DNA from: RGIG7213 sp045545665 | GTDB lineage: Bacteria; Bacillota; Clostridia; Oscillospirales; CAG-272 | Length of the DNA stretch: 39,110 nt | Direction: 5' to 3' | NCBI GenBank assembly: GCA_045545665.1 | Contig: JAZQBL010000012.1 | Span: forward strand, 1 to 39,110 | Shown: piece after piece, positions 25,187 to 31,694 of the stretch | Position numbering within the stretch: the first letter of the stretch is position 1 | Layout: every line of letters begins with the position of its first letter | Notes under the pieces: model-generated | What the model saw: only the letters and a program-made list of their open reading frames with translations | Databases searched by the model: none | Told to the model about the DNA's origin: nothing | Program-made: the position numbers and the translations under genes

Positions 25187-26401
25187 TTATTTTATTATCG
25201 GTGTGGTTACAACATCACCGTCATCATTTGAAATTTCAATATAATATTCACATACGTCATTCGGAAGCACAGCTGTAATTTTTCCGTTTTCTGCAAAGGC
25301 GGGAGCCGATCTCCACACCTGATCCATAAACGTGCTTTCCAAGCCGTATTTTTCGTGCTTTGAATACGTCATTTTTTCGGTTATATAATATATTTTTGCA
25401 TTTATACTGCCGTCGTATACATACGTACATTCGGGATCTTTAAGTGACGGAAGTGACGTAAAGCGCTGTAAGCTTGCCCCGTTTTTCACTATGCTGTCAG
25501 CAAAAACAAACGGTTCTTTTCTTATCCAGGCAAAGCCGTGTGAATGTCCCATACCGTCAACCGCAGACAACAGCGTTTTGTCGTTATTTTTCACCGTATC
25601 AATATAGCTTTTTGAATTGGAAGTTACGGAAAAACAGTGGTCGTCGTTCCAGCATTGCCACAGTATCGGCATTTTTACGTGTTGAAAACGCTCCTCGGCA
25701 AGAAAATATTCCCGCGTTTTCGGATGTGCAAATTTATCCTTCATCCAGGCAAGGGACTCGGCAAGATAGCCCGATCCGTAAACGGGTATGGCAAAAGCGG
25801 GTCTTTCATCGTATCCGAGCTGATATGATATTGCAACAGCTCCCCACGATATTCCCATAACGCCTATCTTATTTTTATCGGCACGACCGCTCTGTGCAAG
25901 GATAGAAAACGCAAGCATAGACTGCGATGTTATGTGAACGAGCCATCTGTCTTCAACGTTTTCGTCATACGATGCCATATCGTCGTTATCGGGAGCGGAT
26001 ACGTATCCTTCCTCTTCAAACACACCGAAAAGACCTTTTTTCCACCGTACGTCCGCTTCCGTTTCACCTGCATTTACTTCAGTCGGCATATGTCCGACGG
26101 TATCGGGGGCTATAACGGAATAACCTCTGTCACACCAGGCTTTTACCCACGGAAGGTATGCGTGTCCCGCACCGCCGTGTATGAGCACGATGCCGGGAGT
26201 ATTTTCGCAAGCTCCTTCGGGATACGCAACGTAAGCAAACACCTTCGTTTTTTCGCCGCGGTAAGAAACGCCTTCAAACGTCACGGCTTCTATATTTTCA
26301 TACCGTCCTGTCGGCTTGAATTCGGGTATGTTTTTCACAAATGGAGCTGTGTTTTTGACACCGCAAAAAAATTCTTCAAGTTCTTTTTTATTGTTTATCA
26401 T
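25187..26401 (-). CDS. Alpha/beta hydrolase, acetyl-xylan-esterase-like
   Basis: This 404-residue cytoplasmic protein is a serine esterase of the prolyl-oligopeptidase-like alpha/beta hydrolase group. It has the oxyanion-hole motif GIVLIHGGAGHAY (about residue 70), the nucleophile elbow IGVMGISWGAVAIS (Ser near residue 190), CWNDDHCFSV as the likely Asp segment and GMGHSHG as the likely catalytic His. The C-terminal 110 residues form an extra beta-rich domain. Deacetylation of plant-derived oligosaccharides is a reasonable guess in a gut or rumen Clostridium, but the substrate is unproven. Its start overlaps the preceding SGNH hydrolase by 14 bases, suggesting linked action on acylated substrates. 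Confidence 0.82.
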   Translation of the reverse strand: MINNKKELEEFFCGVKNTAPFVKNIPEFKPTGRYENIEAVTFEGVSYRGEKTKVFAYVAYPEGACENTPGIVLIHGGAGHAYLPWVKAWCDRGYSVIAPDTVGHMPTEVNAGETEADVRWKKGLFGVFEEEGYVSAPDNDDMASYDENVEDRWLVHITSQSMLAFSILAQSGRADKNKIGVMGISWGAVAISYQLGYDERPAFAIPVYGSGYLAESLAWMKDKFAHPKTREYFLAEERFQHVKMPILWQCWNDDHCFSVTSNSKSYIDTVKNNDKTLLSAVDGMGHSHGFAWIRKEPFVFADSIVKNGASLQRFTSLPSLKDPECTYVYDGSINAKIYYITEKMTYSKHEKYGLESTFMDQVWRSAPAFAENGKITAVLPNDVCEYYIEISNDDGDVVTTPIIK

Positions 26402-27194
26402 CGTTTTTGTAATAGCGCAGACTCGTGCCTATAAACGCCGTTTCCTTAAAATCTTTGCAGTTATGGCGCACTATGTAGTCAATATAGCTTTCTATCATTC
26501 TTGCCGAAAGTATATATCCTGCCGGCGTCATATGTCCGCCCATATAAAATCTGTTTCTGAAATCCTCGTCGTGTATCGGTGAATACGTGTACAAGTCCAC
26601 CGTGTAAGTATTTCCAAACGCCTCTGCTATACTGTGCAAAAGACGGTTATGTTCGGCTTTTTCTGCGTTTTGCTTTTCATTCTCGGTCCTCGGCATACTC
26701 ACAAGAAAAAACTTCGCATCGGGTGCAATTTTTTTCACTTTTTGAATAATACGGCAGTAATAGCCTGCAAAAGTCTCGGCGTTCTTTTCACAGTCATAAA
26801 AACAAACGTCATCAAGACTTCCCACGCTCATTTTAAGTCCGAAAAGATCGTTATATCCAAGTGCTATAACGTATGCCTGAGCGCGCTTATCCTCATCCCA
26901 AAAGCCGTTTGCTTCGGCAAAGGAATCGCAATATTCCTTTGCGGTAAGTCCCCCTTTTGAAAAATTAAGAACTTTTGCTCCGCAGCTTCTTGCAATATAC
27001 TGTCCCCAGGAGTATTCAAACATATCGTGATACTTTTTCTCGTTATTTTCATCGATCGACTCAAACTCGCCCGAGGAAAGACTGTCGCCTATACAGCATA
27101 TACTTCTGAAAACAGCACACATTCCGCCGTCTGTCACTATACGGTCAAGCGGTTTTTCATCAAGATCAAGCTTTATATATTCAAAAATATTCAT
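26388..27194 (-). CDS. SGNH/GDSL hydrolase
   Basis: This 268-residue protein shows the SGNH blocks in order: CIGDSLSSGEF (nucleophile Ser, block I), NFSKGGLTAKEY (Gly, block II), IALGYNDLF (Asn, block III) and FYMGGHMTPAGYILSARMI (Asp/His block V, where His-Met-Thr replaces the usual D-x-x-H spacing partly). It has no signal peptide. Such enzymes deacylate carbohydrates or lipids; overlap with the esterase downstream suggests both remove acyl groups from imported glycans. GAGGTG precedes ATG 27194; upstream in-frame codons are not supported. Confidence 0.82.
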   Translation of the reverse strand: MNIFEYIKLDLDEKPLDRIVTDGGMCAVFRSICCIGDSLSSGEFESIDENNEKKYHDMFEYSWGQYIARSCGAKVLNFSKGGLTAKEYCDSFAEANGFWDEDKRAQAYVIALGYNDLFGLKMSVGSLDDVCFYDCEKNAETFAGYYCRIIQKVKKIAPDAKFFLVSMPRTENEKQNAEKAEHNRLLHSIAEAFGNTYTVDLYTYSPIHDEDFRNRFYMGGHMTPAGYILSARMIESYIDYIVRHNCKDFKETAFIGTSLRYYKNDDKQ

Positions 27195-27214
27195 AGGCAC
27201 CTCATAATAATAGT

Positions 27215-27243
27215 ATTTTATCATAAATTATCCGTGTTGTCAA
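27215..27243 (-). promoter_or_regulatory. Sigma-A-type promoter of the hydrolase-fhs-tsa-rpiB-ruvX run
   Basis: On the minus strand: TTGACA (27238-27243), a 17-base spacer and TAAAAT (27215-27220), about 20 bases upstream of the SGNH hydrolase start. Genes from here to 20686 are separated by no more than about 50 bases, so one transcript is possible. Confidence 0.78.
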
Positions 27244-27338
27244 TAAAAACACCTTCACTTTGCGGTTTTTGCCGATATAAAAGTTATATTGTATAATGAG
27301 GGTTTGATTTTAACAGTTTAATTTGGTAAAATAGTATC

Positions 27339-27367
27339 TTGACAAATTGACTAATTTAGTGTACACT
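27339..27367 (+). promoter_or_regulatory. Sigma-A-type promoter of the amino-acid ABC importer
   Basis: TTGACA (27339-27344), a 17-base spacer and TACACT (27362-27367). A short CGGC/GCCG stem lies in the leader before the binding-protein gene. No riboswitch fold was recognised in the roughly 45-base leader. Confidence 0.75.
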
Positions 27368-27417
27368 GTACGGGTAACGGCTTACGCCGAAGAAAAAATT
27401 GAAAGGTGATTAAAGAA

Positions 27418-28248
27418 ATGAAAAAGATCACAGCACTCATTATGGCACTTGTAATGTGTTTGGGCATTTTCTGCTCCTGTGGAAACAAAGCTCTTACATA
27501 TGCGGAGATCGTTGAAAAAGGTGAGATCGTTATCGGTATAACGTACTTCGAGCCTATGAACTATTTCAACGATGACAACAAACTCGTAGGTTTTGAAACG
27601 GAATTTGCAGAAGCAGTTTGCAAAAAGCTCGGCATCACACCTAAATTCCAGGAGATCAACTGGAACTCCAAGGAAACAGAGCTTAACGCAGGCAACATCG
27701 ACTGCATCTGGAACGGTATGACGATAGACGACGACCGTAAAGCAAACATGGGTATTTCCAACCCCTACATGGAAAACAAGCAGGTTCTCGTTGTTAAGGC
27801 TGAAAACCTTGAAAAGTACAGCACAGCCGAAGGTCTTAAGGGCGCAAAGCTCTGCGCTGAAAAAGGTTCGGCAGGTGAAACGACGATAATCGGTAAGGAA
27901 GCTGACAAGATTGCAGCAGACAAGGTTTTCGCAAATGCTGAGATCAACTACACGGCAGTTGATACAATGGCAAAGGCAATTATGGAAGTTAAATCAGGCA
28001 CGTGCGACGGCTGCGTTGTTGACTTCGTAACGTCTATCGGTATGATCGGCGAAGGCACAGACTTTGCAGATCTCGTTGTTGTTGATGCTTACGAATTCGG
28101 TCTTGAATATTACGGAATCGCTTTCCGTAAGTCCGATTCCGAGATCGTTGCAAAGTTCAACGAAGCTATCAAGGCTCTTATGGAAGACGGCACGATAGAT
28201 GCTATCGCAAAGAAATACAAGCTTGATTCACAGCTTGTTAAAGGCTGA
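27418..28248 (+). CDS. Amino-acid ABC transporter substrate-binding lipoprotein
   Basis: This 276-residue protein begins with a lipoprotein signal: two Lys, a hydrophobic stretch to about residue 18, then FCSCGN, where the second Cys is the likely lipidated residue. The mature part is a type II (SBP_bac_3) binding protein: IVEKGEIVIGITYFEPMNYF, LVGFETEFAEAVCKKLG, IDCIWNGMTIDDDRKANM and ALMEDGTIDAIAKKY. It should capture a polar amino acid or cystine-like ligand outside the membrane. AGGTG precedes ATG 27418; an in-frame GTG at 27406 overlaps that site and is rejected. First gene of a complete importer. Confidence 0.93.
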   Translation: MKKITALIMALVMCLGIFCSCGNKALTYAEIVEKGEIVIGITYFEPMNYFNDDNKLVGFETEFAEAVCKKLGITPKFQEINWNSKETELNAGNIDCIWNGMTIDDDRKANMGISNPYMENKQVLVVKAENLEKYSTAEGLKGAKLCAEKGSAGETTIIGKEADKIAADKVFANAEINYTAVDTMAKAIMEVKSGTCDGCVVDFVTSIGMIGEGTDFADLVVVDAYEFGLEYYGIAFRKSDSEIVAKFNEAIKALMEDGTIDAIAKKYKLDSQLVKG

Positions 28249-28265
28249 TAGAAGATAAACAACTT

Positions 28266-28297
28266 AAATTGCCTGCGACATATGCCGCAGGCAATTT
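28266..28297 (+). other. Intercistronic hairpin after the binding-protein gene
   Basis: AAATTGCCTGCG and its exact complement form a 12-base-pair stem with an eight-base loop. No T-run follows. Such hairpins after binding-protein genes usually protect the upstream mRNA end or reduce read-through, giving more binding protein than permease; that role is inferred. Confidence 0.7.
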
Positions 28298-28330
28298 GCG
28301 ATATTATAAAACGGAAAGGTGCATTAAATT

Positions 28331-28975
28331 ATGTCATTTTGGGTGATAACACAGGACCTGTTTGCTAACTTTGCCCAAAACGGTCTTATATTTTTACTTA
28401 CTCTTTTGGGTGCTGTTCCTCTGGGACTTTTAATTACGTTCGGTTCTATGTCACGCTTTGCACCTATAAAATACGTTACAAAAACCTTTGTCTGGATAAT
28501 AAGAGGTACGCCTCTCGTTTTACAGCTTTTTGTTGTAATGTACGTACCGGGACTTGTTTTTAACACTCCCATGAGCAGCAGACTTACAGCAGTTCTCATT
28601 GCCTTTATAATCAACTATGCGGCATATTTTTCCGAAATATACCGCGGCGGCATCGAATCCATCCCGAAAGGTCAGTACGAGGCAGGACAAGTTCTCGGTA
28701 TGACAAAAAGGCAGATATTCACACGTGTCGTTCTGTTCCAGGTCATCAAGCGCATCGTTCCGCCTATGGGCAACGAAATAATAACGCTTGTAAAGGATAC
28801 TTCCTTGGCAAGAGTTATAGCGTATTCCGAAATAATCATGGCAGCGGAAAGATACACGTCAAAAGGTCTTATATGGCCGTTGTTCTACACAGGTGTATTC
28901 TTCCTTGCATTTGTCGGAATACTGACGCTTCTGTTCGGATATTTAGAGAAAAAGCTTGATTATTACAAGGGGTGA
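28331..28975 (+). CDS. Amino-acid ABC transporter permease
   Basis: This 214-residue protein belongs to the His/Glu/Gln/Arg/opine permease group (HisM/GlnP type). It has about five membrane segments, the WIIRGTPLVLQLFVVMYV motif near residue 57, and the cytoplasmic coupling loop EAGQVLGMTKRQIFTRVVL (the EAA motif with conserved Gly). GAKDTSLA-like residues (LVKDTSLARVIAYSEI) follow. It should form a homodimeric channel because only one permease gene is present. GGAAAGGTG lies upstream of the ATG. Its end is four bases short of overlapping the ATPase start. Confidence 0.94.
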   Translation: MSFWVITQDLFANFAQNGLIFLLTLLGAVPLGLLITFGSMSRFAPIKYVTKTFVWIIRGTPLVLQLFVVMYVPGLVFNTPMSSRLTAVLIAFIINYAAYFSEIYRGGIESIPKGQYEAGQVLGMTKRQIFTRVVLFQVIKRIVPPMGNEIITLVKDTSLARVIAYSEIIMAAERYTSKGLIWPLFYTGVFFLAFVGILTLLFGYLEKKLDYYKG

Positions 28976-28980
28976 ATGAA

Positions 28981-29796
28981 ATGTCGGATAGTATTTTAAA
29001 GGTTGAAGGTATCGTTAAAAGCTTCGGTAACGTCGAGGTCTTAAAAAACATTTCGTTTGAGCTTAAAAAAGGTCAGGTGCTTGCGATCATAGGCTCTTCG
29101 GGAAGCGGAAAGACTACGCTTTTGCGTTGTCTTAACTTTCTTGAAACACCGGACGAAGGCAAAATAACGGTTGACGGAAAGCTTCTTATAGACGGTGCCG
29201 AAAAGAAAAATATGACGGACGGCGAGATACGCTCCAACCGTCTGCACTTTGGGCTTGTTTTTCAGTCGTTCAATCTGTTTCCGCAGTATACTGCGTTTCA
29301 GAACATAACGCTTGCACCGACGCTCGCTCTCAACGATGAAATAAAAAAACTCAAGCTTAAAGGCTCTGCCGCACACAAATTCAAGGCAGAGGAAACACAA
29401 AAGATAGAAGCCACAGCACTTACTCTTCTTGAAAGAGTCGGACTTGCGGAAAAGAAAAACGCATATCCCTGCGAGCTTTCCGGCGGACAGTGTCAGCGTG
29501 TCGCCATTGCAAGAGCGCTCGCAATGACACCCGATATACTGTGCTTTGACGAACCGACCTCAGCTCTCGACCCCGAGCTTACAGGTGAAGTTCTGAACGT
29601 CATAAAGAGTCTTAAATCGAAAGATATGACAATGATCGTCGTAACGCACGAGATGGAATTCGCCCACAACGTAGCCGACAAGATAATCTATATGGCAAAC
29701 GGAATAATCGAAGAAGAAGGCACGTCCGATGAGGTATTCAACAATCCAAAGAGCGAACACCTCAAGGCTTTCTTGAACAAAGCAAAAAACAAATAA
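28981..29796 (+). CDS. Amino-acid ABC transporter ATP-binding protein
   Basis: This 271-residue ATPase powers the importer. It shows Walker A GSSGSGKTTLLRCLNFLE, Q-loop GLVFQSFNLFPQYTAFQNI, signature ELSGGQCQRVAIARALA, Walker B ILCFDEPTSALDPEL and H-loop VVTHEMEFA. It is about 30 residues longer than the usual 240 because of a Lys-rich insert between the Q-loop and the signature (DEIKKLKLKGSAAHKFKAEE). AAGGGGTG precedes ATG 28981. It closes the operon and is followed by a strong terminator. Confidence 0.95.
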   Translation: MSDSILKVEGIVKSFGNVEVLKNISFELKKGQVLAIIGSSGSGKTTLLRCLNFLETPDEGKITVDGKLLIDGAEKKNMTDGEIRSNRLHFGLVFQSFNLFPQYTAFQNITLAPTLALNDEIKKLKLKGSAAHKFKAEETQKIEATALTLLERVGLAEKKNAYPCELSGGQCQRVAIARALAMTPDILCFDEPTSALDPELTGEVLNVIKSLKSKDMTMIVVTHEMEFAHNVADKIIYMANGIIEEEGTSDEVFNNPKSEHLKAFLNKAKNK

Positions 29797-29811
29797 TAAG
29801 TCTTAAACGTC

Positions 29812-29846
29812 AAAGCACCTCGGCGGATGATCCGCTGAGGTGCTTT
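29812..29846. terminator. Intrinsic terminator of the ABC importer operon
   Basis: AAAGCACCTC pairs with GAGGTGCTTT around an inner GCGGA/TCCGC stem. A-run before and T-run after allow action on both strands, serving also the convergent small Cys-rich gene. Confidence 0.88.
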
Positions 29847-29852
29847 AATATA

Positions 29853-30035
29853 TCACATCTGCTTTTTTACGGTCTTGTATTCATCGCCCGATTTATAATA
29901 CGGGCATTTTTTATACTGACGGCTCATATGGCGTTCAAGCTCGTCCTCGTCAAGATAGACTGTGCAAACGTAGCACTCGTATTCTTCGTCATATTCGTAA
30001 AAAAGGCATCCGTCGCAATCGTATCCGCCTGTCAT
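29853..30035 (-). CDS. Small Cys-rich protein (DUF6472-like)
   Basis: This 60-residue protein has two Cys-x-x-Cys pairs (CDGC near residue 7, CYVC near residue 21), a further Cys before PYYKSGDEYK, and an acidic middle, a pattern I associate with the small DUF6472 family of Clostridia. It may bind zinc; its function is unknown. The start overlaps the stop of the upstream serine hydrolase by four bases (ATGA), so it depends on that transcript for translation. Confidence 0.75.
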   Translation of the reverse strand: MTGGYDCDGCLFYEYDEEYECYVCTVYLDEDELERHMSRQYKKCPYYKSGDEYKTVKKQM

Positions 30036-31180
30036 ATACTTTCTCCTTTAAGTGAATTGAACACGTCAATTTCAAATTTATTGGCAGTATTTGCCCCTGC
30101 TCCGCCGTCAAAACGTGAATTTTTCATATAAACGGCTGTTATTCTGTTTACCGGATCTACCCAGAAATGTGTACCGTACGCTCCGCTCCAGCCGAATGTG
30201 CCTTTTGGCAAATACTTATACGAATCATCGGTGATAACTCGCACGCCAAGTCCCCAGACCTGATTTCCCGGCATAATACCCGACGGCAGCTGCGGTGATG
30301 ACATAGCAAAAACAAGCTCCTTCGGCAGTATATTTTTTCCTTCCTCCAGAAGCATTTCCGCAAACGCCGAATAATCGAGAAGAGTCGATGCAAGTCCTGC
30401 GCCTCCGCTGAAATACGTAGGTGCAAAGTTTTCAAAAATACACCCTTCATTCATTTTGACAGTAACGCTTTTCCCGTCGGACAGATCGTGCATACCGATC
30501 ATTCTTGCCCACTGTTCTTTTGACGGTGTAAACGTCGTGTCTTTCATTCCGAGCGGCTCAAACAGCTCCTTTTGCAAAAATTCTTCGTACGTCAACCCCG
30601 AGGTTATTTCCACGATCCTTGCAAGAATATCAAATGCAACAGTCGGGCTGTAATACTGCATTGAATACGGTTCAAAGGCAAGAACGCAGTCGGCAAAATA
30701 ACCGGCAACACCGGAAAGTGTTTTTCTTTGTTCATCGCTCATCATTCCATATTGTTTATCGCCCACTTCAAGAGTACCGACACCGCCCGAATGTGTAAGC
30801 AGATGTATTATTCTCAGCTTATTATTTATTATATTTTCCTTTATTATATTGCCGTTTTTATCAAGCGATCCTGTAAAAAGCTCTCCGTACCCGGGAATAA
30901 ATTTTTCAACGGGGTCGTATAACCCGATAATACCTCTTGCACACTGAATGAGTATTGCCACAGCCGTTATCGGCTTCGTCATTGAAGCTATTCTGAATAG
31001 CGGATCACCACCAAGCTTTTCACAAGTGTTATGATCCTTATAACCGAAGGTGTTTTCATAAACGGTATTTCCGCACTGCTTCACAATAACTGATGCACCG
31101 CCTACACGGCATGCGGCAATATCACCGTTTATCGTTGATTCGATATTGTTTTTGAGTATCTTTTCGTCTAATAATTTCAT
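30032..31180 (-). CDS. Class C beta-lactamase-family serine hydrolase
   Basis: This 382-residue protein belongs to the beta-lactamase/EstB superfamily. It shows the nucleophile motif FRIASMTKPITAVAI (S-x-x-K, about residue 75), QYYSPTVAFDILARIVE (Y-x-x/Y-S-x motif, about 170), and GTFGWSGAYGTHFWVDP near the C-terminus (the H/K-x-G region). There is no signal peptide, so a cytoplasmic esterase or peptidase is more likely than an antibiotic-degrading enzyme. I start at ATG 31180. The open frame extends upstream to 31345, but that stretch is a terminator and a tRNA gene. Confidence 0.88.
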   Translation of the reverse strand: MKLLDEKILKNNIESTINGDIAACRVGGASVIVKQCGNTVYENTFGYKDHNTCEKLGGDPLFRIASMTKPITAVAILIQCARGIIGLYDPVEKFIPGYGELFTGSLDKNGNIIKENIINNKLRIIHLLTHSGGVGTLEVGDKQYGMMSDEQRKTLSGVAGYFADCVLAFEPYSMQYYSPTVAFDILARIVEITSGLTYEEFLQKELFEPLGMKDTTFTPSKEQWARMIGMHDLSDGKSVTVKMNEGCIFENFAPTYFSGGAGLASTLLDYSAFAEMLLEEGKNILPKELVFAMSSPQLPSGIMPGNQVWGLGVRVITDDSYKYLPKGTFGWSGAYGTHFWVDPVNRITAVYMKNSRFDGGAGANTANKFEIDVFNSLKGESI

Positions 31181-31203
31181 AATAAACCTATTATCAATAA
31201 AAT

Positions 31204-31234
31204 AAAATCCCGAATGCAACAGCATCCGGGATTT
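31204..31234 (-). terminator. Terminator of tRNA-Lys
   Basis: A 13-base-pair stem with one G-T pair (AAATCCCG... with CGGGATTT) is followed on the minus strand by TTTTATTTTATT. It separates the tRNA from the serine hydrolase gene; some read-through probably transcribes the hydrolase, because no separate promoter is visible for it. Confidence 0.8.
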
Positions 31235-31309
31235 GGTGATCCATCGGAGAGTCGAACTCCGGACACCTTGATTAAAAGTCAAGTGCTCTACCTTCTGAGC
31301 TAATGGATC
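31234..31309 (-). tRNA. tRNA-Lys (anticodon TTT)
   Basis: On the minus strand the 76-base gene folds into a full cloverleaf: acceptor GATCCAT/ATGGATC, D-stem GCTC/GAGC, anticodon stem CTTGA/TCAAG with loop CTTTTAA (anticodon TTT), T-stem CGGAG/CTCCG with TTCGACT, discriminator A and an encoded CCA. It is a solitary tRNA gene with its own consensus promoter and terminator. Confidence 0.96.
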
Positions 31310-31335
31310 ACGTTGCTTGCTCACAACGCTTGTAC

Positions 31336-31364
31336 ATATTATCACAAATCTTATTAATTGTCAA
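31336..31364 (-). promoter_or_regulatory. Promoter of tRNA-Lys
   Basis: On the minus strand: TTGACA (31359-31364), a 17-base spacer and TAATAT (31336-31341), about 25 bases upstream of the tRNA 5' end. The remaining 135 bases up to the aromatic leader peptide are AT-rich; a promoter for the plus-strand aromatic operon must lie there, but I cannot assign one confidently. Confidence 0.8.
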
Positions 31365-31518
31365 TACTTTTTCCAAAAATAAATAAAAAAAATCGGGCAA
31401 ATTCCATTTTTATTCCGCACTACCTTGTTAAAGTTTACCGAATATACAAATTTTATTCTCATTATTCACTATTTCATATGTTACGATAAATCAGTCACTA
31501 CAGATGAGGGTACAAAAA

Positions 31519-31602
31519 ATGAAGAAGTTTTTCTTTACAGCTACATACTTTTACTATTACTTTTGCTTTTTCTTTACAGGTAATAGTTCTTTGTGTTGCT
31601 GA
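31519..31602 (+). CDS. Phe/Tyr-rich leader peptide of the aromatic operon
   Basis: This 27-codon reading frame has GAGGG eight bases before its ATG and ends in TGA at 31600-31602. It encodes 8 Phe and 4 Tyr, in three clusters: codons 4-6 (FFF), 10-15 (YFYYYF) and 17-19 (FFF). That is 12 aromatic residues in 27, far from random for a coding or non-coding stretch. It lies about 90 bases before a DAHP synthase gene and a pheA-like gene, whose products make phenylalanine. It is the expected sensor of charged tRNA-Phe and tRNA-Tyr in ribosome-mediated attenuation. Too short for routine gene calling. The assignment rests on composition, ribosome binding site and the RNA structure that follows. Confidence 0.88.
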   Translation: MKKFFFTATYFYYYFCFFFTGNSSLCC

Positions 31603-31650
31603 AATTTCACCCCCCATAAATAGATTTTGAGAGGTTTGGCGGCACGAAGA
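31588..31650 (+). promoter_or_regulatory. Antiterminator helix of the Phe/Tyr attenuator
   Basis: Bases 31588-31603 (the last four sense codons and stop of the leader ORF) can pair without interruption with 31635-31650: 16 pairs, five of them G-U, with a 31-base loop. The 3' strand of this helix contains the whole 5' arm of the terminator, so the two structures exclude each other. The last aromatic codon (31573-31575) is 12 bases before the helix, so a ribosome stalled there leaves it free, whereas a ribosome at the stop codon covers it. Pairing was checked base by base; the behaviour is inferred. Confidence 0.82.
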
Positions 31651-31669
31651 CTCGTGCCGTCTTTTATTT
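31640..31669 (+). terminator. Attenuator terminator before DAHP synthase
   Basis: CGGCACGA pairs with TCGTGCCG (eight base pairs, four-base loop AGAC) and is followed by TCTTTTATTT. It lies between the leader peptide and the DAHP synthase start at 31695, the position of a transcription attenuator rather than an operon end. Confidence 0.9.
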
Positions 31670-31694
31670 ACGATTTTTCAAAGGAGATATAAAT

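Noticed and set aside
30032..31180. Antibiotic-resistance beta-lactamase
   Set aside because: The motifs fit the broad class C/esterase superfamily, but there is no signal peptide and no resistance-gene context, so an antibiotic role cannot be claimed.
31181..31345. N-terminal extension of the serine hydrolase reading frame
   Set aside because: This stretch contains a complete tRNA-Lys gene and its terminator; the protein begins at ATG 31180 just before family-like sequence.
31640..31669. Terminator before DAHP synthase as a T-box or riboswitch expression platform
   Set aside because: I found no T-box specifier stem or T-box consensus (UGGN-type bulge) upstream; the Phe/Tyr leader peptide and antiterminator explain the element better.
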